Assembly: GCA_035551475.1 (NCBI GenBank)
Contig: DASZMX010000049.1
Location: 1 to 14,444 of the forward strand
DNA: 14,444 bases
Direction: 5' to 3'
Source: DASZMX01 sp035551475
GTDB lineage: Bacteria > Verrucomicrobiota > Verrucomicrobiia > Limisphaerales > Palsa-1400
Below are positions 1 through 6,187 of this stretch, piece after piece; the stretch's first letter is position 1, and every line of letters begins with the position of its first letter. The translations under genes were made by a program, and so were the position numbers. Below the pieces are notes generated by a model. It did no database searches. It saw only the letters and a list, made by a program, of their open reading frames with translations, and was not told where the DNA came from.

Positions 1-774
1 CAGCAGCGCGTGAAAACGCTCATTGGTCATCGTCGTGCCGCTGAGGAAATTGAAATAATCGAGGTTCAACCGAAACGATCCGTCCTCCTTTATGTCAATC
101 AAATGGTCGAGAATTGCCTGCTGATATTTTGGCTCCCCGTAAGGCGCCAAGCCCATCAGTTTATATTCGCCCGAATTGATTCGAAACCCGGCGTAATCCG
201 TAAACGCTGAATAAAGCAGACCGAGGGAATGCGGGAAGCGCAATTCGCGCAGCATTTCAATTCCCGCCTCGCTTCCCCGCGCCACCGTCGTGGTCGCCCA
301 TTCTCCCACGCCATCAATGGTGAGGATGGCCGCCTCCGGGTAAGGCGATGGGTAAAACGCGCTGGCCGCATGCGCTTCGTGATGCGCAGTAAAGAGAATG
401 GGGCAATCTGCGCGCAAGCCCGGCAGCTCCTGGCGGATGGTTTTCCGCAGATCGAGCTTTTCCCCCAGCCAGCTGGATAGCGTCGCCGGAAATGTCCGCC
501 AACCGCCGGGCGCCACGGCAAGGTATGTTTCCAGGAGCCGCGTAAATTTCAGCGCCGGCTTGTCATAGAATACCACCGCATCCAAATCCCTCTGCGCCAG
601 GCCGGCGTGACGCAGGCAAAAGGCGGCGGCGCGCTGCGGGAAATCGGGGTCGTTTTTGCGCCGGGTGAATCGTTCCTCTTGCGCAGCGGCGGTGATGACG
701 CCGTCGCGCACCAGCGCCGCAGCCGCGTCATGATAAAAGGCGGAAATCCCGAGAACATTTCGGGGCGCGGCCAT
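1..774 (-). CDS. Carbamoyltransferase, NodU/CmcH/TobZ family (N-terminal 258 residues, cut by window edge)
   Basis: The frame is open from an ATG at 774 to the window edge, so only the N-terminal 258 residues are visible; family members are usually about 550-620 aa. These enzymes make carbamoyl-adenylate from carbamoyl phosphate and ATP and transfer the carbamoyl group to a hydroxyl of a sugar, antibiotic or glycan. Visible signatures are the N-terminal VLGISAFYHDAAAAL strand (7-21), AQEERFTRRKNDPDFP (31-46), the metal/nucleotide-binding HHEAHAASAF (131-140) and IDGVGEWATT (153-162), then GEYKLMGLAPYGEP (202-215). All lie in the Kae1-like domain; the C-terminal domain is off-window. The start lies 3 nt after the stop of the DUF5989 gene (ATGTGAGCGATG), which suggests translational coupling. 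The acceptor cannot be told from this sequence. Family assignment is firm; the exact substrate is unknown. Confidence 0.93.
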   Translation of the reverse strand, partial: MAAPRNVLGISAFYHDAAAALVRDGVITAAAQEERFTRRKNDPDFPQRAAAFCLRHAGLAQRDLDAVVFYDKPALKFTRLLETYLAVAPGGWRTFPATLSSWLGEKLDLRKTIRQELPGLRADCPILFTAHHEAHAASAFYPSPYPEAAILTIDGVGEWATTTVARGSEAGIEMLRELRFPHSLGLLYSAFTDYAGFRINSGEYKLMGLAPYGEPKYQQAILDHLIDIKEDGSFRLNLDYFNFLSGTTMTNERFHALL

Positions 775-777
775 CGC

Positions 778-930
778 TCACATGAACGGATAGAGCGCCC
801 AGGCAATGCCGGAACTGGCGGCGAACACCAATGCCACGCCCAGCACGAGCAGCACGACGATAAGCGGAACCAGCCACCACTTCTTTTCCTGGCGGCAAAA
901 CTTCAAGAATTCCTTGAACAACGACCACAT
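778..930 (-). CDS. DUF5989 family small membrane protein (50 aa)
   Basis: This short gene encodes 50 residues starting MWSLFKEFLKFCRQEKKWWL and ending IAWALYPFM. It has an amphipathic, basic N-terminus (Lys/Arg, paired Trp at 18-19) followed by one strongly hydrophobic helix (about 20-38), so it should be a single-pass inner-membrane protein. Length, the LKEFxxF..rxrKKWWL pattern and a position immediately before a carbamoyltransferase match the DUF5989 family, which is known for this association and often also accompanies SxtJ-type membrane proteins. No biochemical function is established. Its stop codon is 3 nt from the carbamoyltransferase start, so the two are surely translated together. 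A hairpin lies just upstream of its start. No SxtJ gene is visible; leuB takes the upstream place. Confidence 0.85.
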   Translation of the reverse strand: MWSLFKEFLKFCRQEKKWWLVPLIVVLLVLGVALVFAASSGIAWALYPFM

Positions 931-935
931 GGTTC

Positions 936-956
936 GCCGCCATATATATAGGCGGC
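936..956 (-). other. Perfect 6-bp inverted repeat with alternating AT loop before DUF5989
   Basis: GCCGCC (936-941) and GGCGGC (951-956) are perfectly complementary and enclose a 9-nt ATATATATA loop. In the minus-strand transcript the hairpin ends 5 nt before the DUF5989 start codon, where its 3' arm covers the only G-rich stretch that could act as ribosome binding site. No U-tract follows it, so it is not a standard terminator. It may modulate translation or stabilise the mRNA end after leuB. Function is inferred only from position. Confidence 0.45.
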
Positions 957-1000
957 CCCCGATTCTTTGAAGCTTAAACTTGCCGCGCGGCCCCGCCGCC

Positions 1001-2107
1001 TTAGAGGGCGGCGGCGACGAGATCGCCGATTTGCGAGGTGGTGTGACCCATCTTGCCGGCGGCCAGGCTCTTGACTTTCTCGCGCGTGACTTTGATCACC
1101 GCATTCTCGATGGCGTTGGCGGCTTCGTGTTCGCCCAGGAAATCGAGCATCATTTGGCCCGCGCAAATGGCGGCCAGCGGGTTGATCACGCCTTGCCCGG
1201 TGTATTTGGGGGCGCTGCCGCCAATGGGTTCGAACATGCTCGCGCCTTGCGGATTGATGTTGCCGCCCGCCGCGATGCCCATGCCGCCCTGCACCATGGC
1301 GCCCAAGTCCGTGATGATGTCGCCAAACATGTTGTCGGTCACAATGACATCAAACCATTCCGGATTCTTGACAAACCACATGGTGGTGGCGTCCACGTGC
1401 GCATAATCGCGTTTGACGTTGGGAAAATCTTTTTTGCCGATCTCGTGAAAGGCGCGATCCCAGAGATCAAAGGCATAAGTCAGGACGTTGGTCTTGCCGG
1501 ACAGCGTGAGTTGCGACGTCTTGCCGGCGGCGGTGTCCTCGGATTTGAGGCCGCGCCACGGTTTGCCCGCGCGACGTTTTTGCGCCAGTTCAAAGGAGAA
1601 CCGCAGGCACCGCTCCACGCCGCGCCGGGTGTTGACGCTTTCCTGGATGGCGATTTCGTTCGGCGTGCCTTTGAACACGAACCCGCCGGAGCCGGTGTAA
1701 AGCCCTTCATTGTTCTCGCGCACGACGACAAAATCGATGTCCTCGGGCTTCTTGTCTTTCAACGGGCAGAAACGCTCGTCGTAGAGTTTGACGGGGCGCA
1801 AATTGATGTATTGCTCCAATTCAAATCGCAGGCGGAGCAGAATCCCTTTTTCGAGAATGCCGGGTTTGACATCGGGATGGCCGATGGCGCCGAGCAGGAT
1901 GGCGGGAAATTTGCGCAACTCTTCCACCGTGCTGTCAGGGAGAGCTTCCTTGGTGCGCAGGTAGCGTTCGCCGCCCAGGTCATAGGGGGTGTAGTTGAGT
2001 TTGAGGCCGAATTTCGGCGCCGCCGCATCCAAAACTTTTACGGCTTCACGCACCACTTCCGGACCTGTGCCGTCGCCGCCAATCACTGCGATATTGTAAC
2101 TTTTCAT
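1001..2107 (-). CDS. leuB: 3-isopropylmalate dehydrogenase (LeuB family)
   Basis: At 368 aa this is a full-length beta-decarboxylating dehydrogenase. LeuB oxidises and decarboxylates (2R,3S)-3-isopropylmalate to 2-oxoisocaproate in leucine synthesis, in the cytoplasm. Visible elements: N-terminal GGDGTGPEV (10-18), substrate-binding LLRLR and NLRP (Arg94, Arg104, with Leu90/Leu91 that in IPMDH contact the isopropyl side), catalytic Tyr in EGLYTG (Tyr137), catalytic Lys in GKTNVL (Lys205), metal-binding DNMFGDIITD (258-267) and the coenzyme loop EPIGGSAPKYTGQ (293-305). Two oddities: the loop has Lys-Tyr (301-302) where NAD-dependent LeuB normally has Asp, and about 20 extra residues (near 180-202) precede the catalytic Lys. 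Tartrate/malate-type relatives are the main alternative. No Shine-Dalgarno is visible; the start follows a terminator T-tract and overlaps a mini-ORF stop. Confidence 0.85.
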   Translation of the reverse strand: MKSYNIAVIGGDGTGPEVVREAVKVLDAAAPKFGLKLNYTPYDLGGERYLRTKEALPDSTVEELRKFPAILLGAIGHPDVKPGILEKGILLRLRFELEQYINLRPVKLYDERFCPLKDKKPEDIDFVVVRENNEGLYTGSGGFVFKGTPNEIAIQESVNTRRGVERCLRFSFELAQKRRAGKPWRGLKSEDTAAGKTSQLTLSGKTNVLTYAFDLWDRAFHEIGKKDFPNVKRDYAHVDATTMWFVKNPEWFDVIVTDNMFGDIITDLGAMVQGGMGIAAGGNINPQGASMFEPIGGSAPKYTGQGVINPLAAICAGQMMLDFLGEHEAANAIENAVIKVTREKVKSLAAGKMGHTTSQIGDLVAAAL

Positions 2108-2145
2108 CGTAATAAAAAAACCGCCGCAAAAGGCGGGATGCGCAT
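2104..2145 (-). CDS. Putative 13-codon leader peptide overlapping the leuB start
   Basis: Reads MRIPPFAAVFLLR and stops at a TGA that shares ATGA with the leuB start. A GAGGG sequence (2156-2160) lies 10 nt before its ATG, a better ribosome binding site than anything in front of leuB. The ORF runs straight through the terminator hairpin and T-tract, so a translating ribosome would melt the hairpin. It contains two adjacent TTA leucine codons, which are rare in sequence this GC-rich. However, the TTA pair lies after the hairpin rather than before it, unlike classical leucine attenuators, and may simply reflect the T-tract. Speculative. Confidence 0.3.
   Translation of the reverse strand: MRIPPFAAVFLLR
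2114..2137 (-). terminator. Intrinsic terminator hairpin in the ileS/AsnC-leuB gap
   Basis: Read on the minus strand, a CCGCC stem (2136-2132), a six-base loop TTTTGC (2131-2126) and a GGCGG stem (2125-2121) are followed at once by seven T (2120-2114). This is the standard form of a Rho-independent terminator and could end the upstream ileS operon. It is only 6 nt from the leuB ATG and there is no space for a leuB promoter between them, so either readthrough or attenuation must supply leuB mRNA, or a promoter lies inside the upstream gene. Confidence 0.75.
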
Positions 2146-2196
2146 GCTAGTGAAACCCTCGCGGTGCGCAAAGCAAAAATCGGGCGCGGCAGGGCG

Positions 2197-3327
2197 TTAT
2201 TCCTTCATGGCCGCCGGATCGATTCCGACGGAGCGGCACCAATCCTCATAGGCCGCAGGCGCGATTTCCGAGGGCTTGATTTCGCTGCGTCCGCCCCAAA
2301 AAACATTCGTATAACTGACTGGGATGCCGGCTTCGGCGAGGTGCTGGTCAATGGCGGCTTTGTGGGCGAGCACCACCGGCTTTTCGGTGCCGTGCGCGAC
2401 GCCCATGACGTTGACGTTATGAAATTCGGGCCCGCCTTCGCGCCAGTAGGCATGGGTCATGATGAAGTGGCGCCCGACTTCGCGGCCCGCTTCGATCTCG
2501 CGTCCCGCCGGCACGGCCCAATGAAACAGGGCGTTGAACCGCGTGACGCGCTCGCCGTCTTTCAAGGGCTTGACGTGCTCCAGAAAGGTCGAGAAGCGTC
2601 CGATAATTTTGCGCCGGTTCAAGTCCTCCGCGATTTTCAGGAATTCCTCCAGCGGAACGCCGGCTTCCGCGGCGCGCGCCGCCCAAATGTCGGGCACGAT
2701 TTCCGCCGGGGCGAATTCCCGCTTGAGCGCCGTGAGAATGCGCCATTCCGCTGCTGTCAAATTTACGATAGCCACGTCGGTGACTTCCGCCGGGCCGTCG
2801 GCCCGGGCGCCGGGCTCCATGCCGCGCCGGCGGATATGACCGACGCCCAGGGCGAACAGGCGCTTGGCGGGCATCAGCCGAAAATGTTCGGCGCCCGTTT
2901 GGCGCGCGAGGAATTCGCAGTGCTTCTGCATCGAAAAGCCCTGCGGCACTTTCAGCGTGGTCCAGAGGCGGTAATTGGACCCCGCCGTGGCGGCGTCCGT
3001 GGAGCGCAGCACAACGTGGCCGGAGAAGGGGTCGCGCTGAAACAAATAATCAAAGGCGGCCTCTAATTTGTCCAGAGGCACCTGCCAGGCGACAAGCGAG
3101 CCTTGCGCGAGGTTCGTGGCGAGCAAGGTTTGGCGAACGCGGCGAATCGTGCCCGCTTCCAGCATGGCGCGGATGCGCTCAATCACGGTCGGCAGTTCCA
3201 CGCCGCTTTGGCGGGAAATTTCACCCAGTGGATCGCGCTGAAAGCCCTGAATTTTGTCTTCCGAGACCGCCAGGATGCGGGCATTGATCGGGTCGCTAAT
3301 TTCAAAAGGCGCAGCGGAGGAAATCAT
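2197..3327 (-). CDS. Two-domain AsnC/Lrp-like protein, siroheme decarboxylase (AhbA/AhbB, NirDL) family
   Basis: This 376-aa protein contains two winged-helix/AsnC-type halves in tandem. The first has a HTH-like segment at about 15-65 and an alpha/beta part with SNYRLWTTLKVPQG (117-130) and MPAKRLFALGVGHIRRRG (152-169). The second has LTAAEWRILTAL (190-201) and a C-terminal RFNALFHW (263-270), THAYWRE (291-297) and NVNVMGVAHG (304-313). That layout fits siroheme decarboxylases (AhbA/AhbB in alternative haem synthesis, NirD/L in haem d1 synthesis), which convert siroheme to 12,18-didecarboxysiroheme. Here both halves sit in one chain, as in fused NirDL. The usual C-terminal signature of AhbA/B is not clear, and no other haem gene is nearby, so a true DNA-binding regulator remains possible. 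The ATG at 3327 overlaps the ileS stop (ATGA), which decides the start; an upstream in-frame start at 3423 lies deep inside ileS and is unlikely. Confidence 0.68.
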   Translation of the reverse strand: MISSAAPFEISDPINARILAVSEDKIQGFQRDPLGEISRQSGVELPTVIERIRAMLEAGTIRRVRQTLLATNLAQGSLVAWQVPLDKLEAAFDYLFQRDPFSGHVVLRSTDAATAGSNYRLWTTLKVPQGFSMQKHCEFLARQTGAEHFRLMPAKRLFALGVGHIRRRGMEPGARADGPAEVTDVAIVNLTAAEWRILTALKREFAPAEIVPDIWAARAAEAGVPLEEFLKIAEDLNRRKIIGRFSTFLEHVKPLKDGERVTRFNALFHWAVPAGREIEAGREVGRHFIMTHAYWREGGPEFHNVNVMGVAHGTEKPVVLAHKAAIDQHLAEAGIPVSYTNVFWGGRSEIKPSEIAPAAYEDWCRSVGIDPAAMKE

Positions 3328-6152
3328 GAGATTGCTTGTAACGCCGTCACGCACCGAATGCAAATGGTGGGATGGGCGGGATTGGCGCCGACGTCTGTTT
3401 CCCAATGCCAGCAGCGTTCGCATTTCTGCCCGCTGGCGGGCGCAATTTCCACCGCGAGGCTGCGGCTTTCGTTGGCCGCGGCCGTCAATTGCGAAACATT
3501 TAAAAGCTCCCGCAACGATTCCAATTCGGCGTCGGAGCCGGGCAGCGCGGCGGCTGGGCCGGCAAGGTTGACGCGCGCTTCGAGAGCCTTGCCAATCGTT
3601 TTGGCCTGACGCGCTTTTTCCAAGTGCGGCAGCACGGCTTCGCGAATTTCAAACAGGCGTTTCCAGGCCAGATCTTCGGGCGCGGCCAGGGAAAATGGCG
3701 CGGGCTGCCAGTCGGCCAGATGGACGGAGGCGGCGCCGTTCCCCGGAATGAACTCCCAGGCTTCGTCGGCCGTGAACGAAAGAATCGGCGCCAGCATGGC
3801 GCACAAACCTCGGGCCATGCGCCAAAGGGCCGTCTGCGTGGAACGGCGGCGGGCGGAATTTGCGGCGTCCGTGTAGAGACGATCTTTGACCACGTCGTGG
3901 TAAACCGCGGACAGCTCCACCGCCGCGAACTGGCTGATGCGCTGATAAACGACGTGGAACTCGTAACGGTCGTAGGCGTCGCGCACGTCGGCTTCGAGCC
4001 GGGCAAATTGCGCCAGGACCCAACTGTCAAGACTGTTTAAATTCGCATCCGCCACCGTGTGGCGGGCAGGATCGAAGTCGAACAGGTTGGAAAGCTGGTA
4101 ACGCAGCGCATTGCGCAGGTGGCGATAGGTTTCGCCGACCTTGTTGATGCGCTCATCGCTGACAATAATATCGTTGCGATAATCCTGGGAGGCGACCCAG
4201 AGCCGGACGACGTCCGCGCCGTATTTGGCCACATAGGCTTCGGCCGTCTGCGGCTTTTCGTAGCCGGCCTGCTTGCTCTTGGAAATTTTTTCGCGGTCGG
4301 CATCGACCATGAAGCCGTGGGTCAAAACCGTCTGGTAAGGCGCCGCGCCATTGGCGGCCAGCGAAAGGAGCAGCGAAGATTGGAACCAGCCGCGATGCTG
4401 ATCGCTGCCTTCCAAATAGACATCGGCCTGCCACGCCGCGGCGCCGGCCTTGCCAGCATGCTGCAATTCCGCGCGGCGCATGAGAACGGCGCGTGACGAC
4501 GAGCCGGAATCAATCCAGACATCCAGCGTGTCGTTGGATTTGGCGCTCGGCGCGGCTCCGGTGAAACCGGCAGGTTTGACCTGCTCCCAAAGCTCCGCGG
4601 CGGATTGCTCAAACCAGATGTTGGAGCCGTGTTTTTCCACCAGGGCCGCGACGTTTCGCACAATCTGGGCGTCCAGGACGGCGACGCCCGAGGCGTCGTA
4701 AAAAGCAGGAATCGGCACGCCCCACGAGCGTTGTCGCGAAATGCACCAATCCGGACGGCTTTCCACCGCGCTCTTGATTCGGTTGACAGCCCACTCGGGC
4801 ACCCAGCGCACGCGGTCGATTTCCTGCGCCGCCGCCTGGCGAAAACTGCCGCCGCCTGCCATCGGTTTATCAATTTGGATGAACCACTGATCCATCGCGC
4901 GGAAGATGATGGCCGTCTTGCTGCGCCAGCAATAAGGATAGCTGTGATGATAATTCTCCTCGTGCAAGAGCGCGTGGCGGGCGCGCAATTCATGCAGGAC
5001 CGCGACGTTGGCGTCGCTCTTGCCGTGCTTTTCAAGAATCGATTGGCCGGTCATTTCCTTCGGCATCTGTTGCTCAATCGGCAGATCATCCGTCCAGGCC
5101 AGCGCGCCGTCGTCATTGACCGGCGAGTAGATCGGCAATCCATTTTGGCGGCCGAGATTGTAGTCGTCCAGACCGTGTCCAGGCGCGATATGGACAAAAC
5201 CGGTGCCGGTGCTGCTTTCGACGAAGTTGTCGCCCGCCAGCAGTTTTCCTGTGCGCTGGCAGAAGGGGTGTTGATATTCCAACGCGGCAAGTTCCGCGCC
5301 TGGGGCCGTGCGTTCAATCTGGAAATCCTGCCAGCGGCATTTCTCGGCGACGGTGGAAACGAGGGTCGATAAAACCCAATAGCGCTCCCCCTGCGCCTGC
5401 ACGAGCGCGTAGGTGAGCGTCGAATTATAAGCGACAGCGAGATTCGCCGGCAGCGTCCAAGGCGTCGTCGTCCAGATGACGATGAATGTCTGCGATTGGC
5501 CGAGCACGGGAAATTTGACGTACACACTCTGGCTGGTGTGATCGTGATATTCGACCTCCGCCTCGGCCAGGGCCGTGCGGGCGGGAATGCTCCAATAGAC
5601 TGGCTTCTTGCCGCGATAGACAAAGCCTTTTTCCACCAGGTCGGCGAACAGGCGCAATTCGTCCGCTTCGTATTCCTTGTTGAGCGTGAGGTAGGGATTT
5701 TCCCAATCGCCGAGGCCGCCCAGGCGTTTGAATTGCGCGCGCTGAAGATCGATGTACTTGCGGGCATAGGCGTCGCACGCCTGCCGGATGGCGGCGGGAG
5801 CGGCGCCGGTCTGCCCGGCTTTGCGCATGTCCTGCGTGACCTTGTATTCAATCGGCAGGCCGTGCGTGTCCCAACCGGGAACGTAGGGCGCATTTTTGCC
5901 GCGCAAATTCTGATGCTTGACAATGATGTCCTTGAGAATTTTGTTCAGGGCGGTGCCGATGTGCACATCGCCATTGGCAAATGGCGGGCCGTCGTGCAGC
6001 ACGAATTTTTCCGCCCCGGCGCGCCGGGCCTGGATTTTTTGGTAAAGCTGGTTTTTCTCCCATTGCGCCAGACGCAAAGGTTCGCGCGTCACCAGGTCGG
6101 CCTTCATGGCAAAACCGGTTTGCGGAAGATTCAGGGTGTTCTTGTAATCCAT
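3324..6152 (-). CDS. ileS: Isoleucyl-tRNA synthetase
   Basis: Class I aminoacyl-tRNA synthetase that charges tRNA-Ile in the cytoplasm. The 942-aa protein starts MDYKNTLNLPQTGFAMKADL, which aligns with the E. coli N-terminus (MSDYKSTLNLPETGFPM); this is why the ATG at 6152 is chosen over a TTG 13 codons upstream. The HIGH motif appears as HIGT (64-67) in GDVHIGTALNK, the CP1 editing domain shows the Thr-rich TTTPWTLPAN and HIAPGHGLDDY, and the KMSKS loop is KISKS (622-626). The C-terminus carries a zinc-finger pair, CERC...CIRC, typical of full-length bacterial IleS. The gene lies 35 nt after the unassigned upstream gene, too close for a T-box leader, and its stop overlaps the next start (ATGA). 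Length equals the family norm (E. coli 938 aa), with no truncation or frameshift. Confidence 0.98.
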   Translation of the reverse strand: MDYKNTLNLPQTGFAMKADLVTREPLRLAQWEKNQLYQKIQARRAGAEKFVLHDGPPFANGDVHIGTALNKILKDIIVKHQNLRGKNAPYVPGWDTHGLPIEYKVTQDMRKAGQTGAAPAAIRQACDAYARKYIDLQRAQFKRLGGLGDWENPYLTLNKEYEADELRLFADLVEKGFVYRGKKPVYWSIPARTALAEAEVEYHDHTSQSVYVKFPVLGQSQTFIVIWTTTPWTLPANLAVAYNSTLTYALVQAQGERYWVLSTLVSTVAEKCRWQDFQIERTAPGAELAALEYQHPFCQRTGKLLAGDNFVESSTGTGFVHIAPGHGLDDYNLGRQNGLPIYSPVNDDGALAWTDDLPIEQQMPKEMTGQSILEKHGKSDANVAVLHELRARHALLHEENYHHSYPYCWRSKTAIIFRAMDQWFIQIDKPMAGGGSFRQAAAQEIDRVRWVPEWAVNRIKSAVESRPDWCISRQRSWGVPIPAFYDASGVAVLDAQIVRNVAALVEKHGSNIWFEQSAAELWEQVKPAGFTGAAPSAKSNDTLDVWIDSGSSSRAVLMRRAELQHAGKAGAAAWQADVYLEGSDQHRGWFQSSLLLSLAANGAAPYQTVLTHGFMVDADREKISKSKQAGYEKPQTAEAYVAKYGADVVRLWVASQDYRNDIIVSDERINKVGETYRHLRNALRYQLSNLFDFDPARHTVADANLNSLDSWVLAQFARLEADVRDAYDRYEFHVVYQRISQFAAVELSAVYHDVVKDRLYTDAANSARRRSTQTALWRMARGLCAMLAPILSFTADEAWEFIPGNGAASVHLADWQPAPFSLAAPEDLAWKRLFEIREAVLPHLEKARQAKTIGKALEARVNLAGPAAALPGSDAELESLRELLNVSQLTAAANESRSLAVEIAPASGQKCERCWHWETDVGANPAHPTICIRCVTALQAIS

Positions 6153-6187
6153 TAGCAGGGGAAAACTCCGGGAAAACCGGCGCGGAA

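Noticed and set aside
980..2251. 423-codon plus-strand ORF opposite leuB
   Set aside because: Antisense shadow of a clear LeuB gene in GC-rich sequence; its translation has no recognisable motif.
2164..3066. 300-codon plus-strand ORF opposite the AsnC-like gene
   Set aside because: Shadow with no family features; the minus-strand reading is coherent and coupled to ileS.
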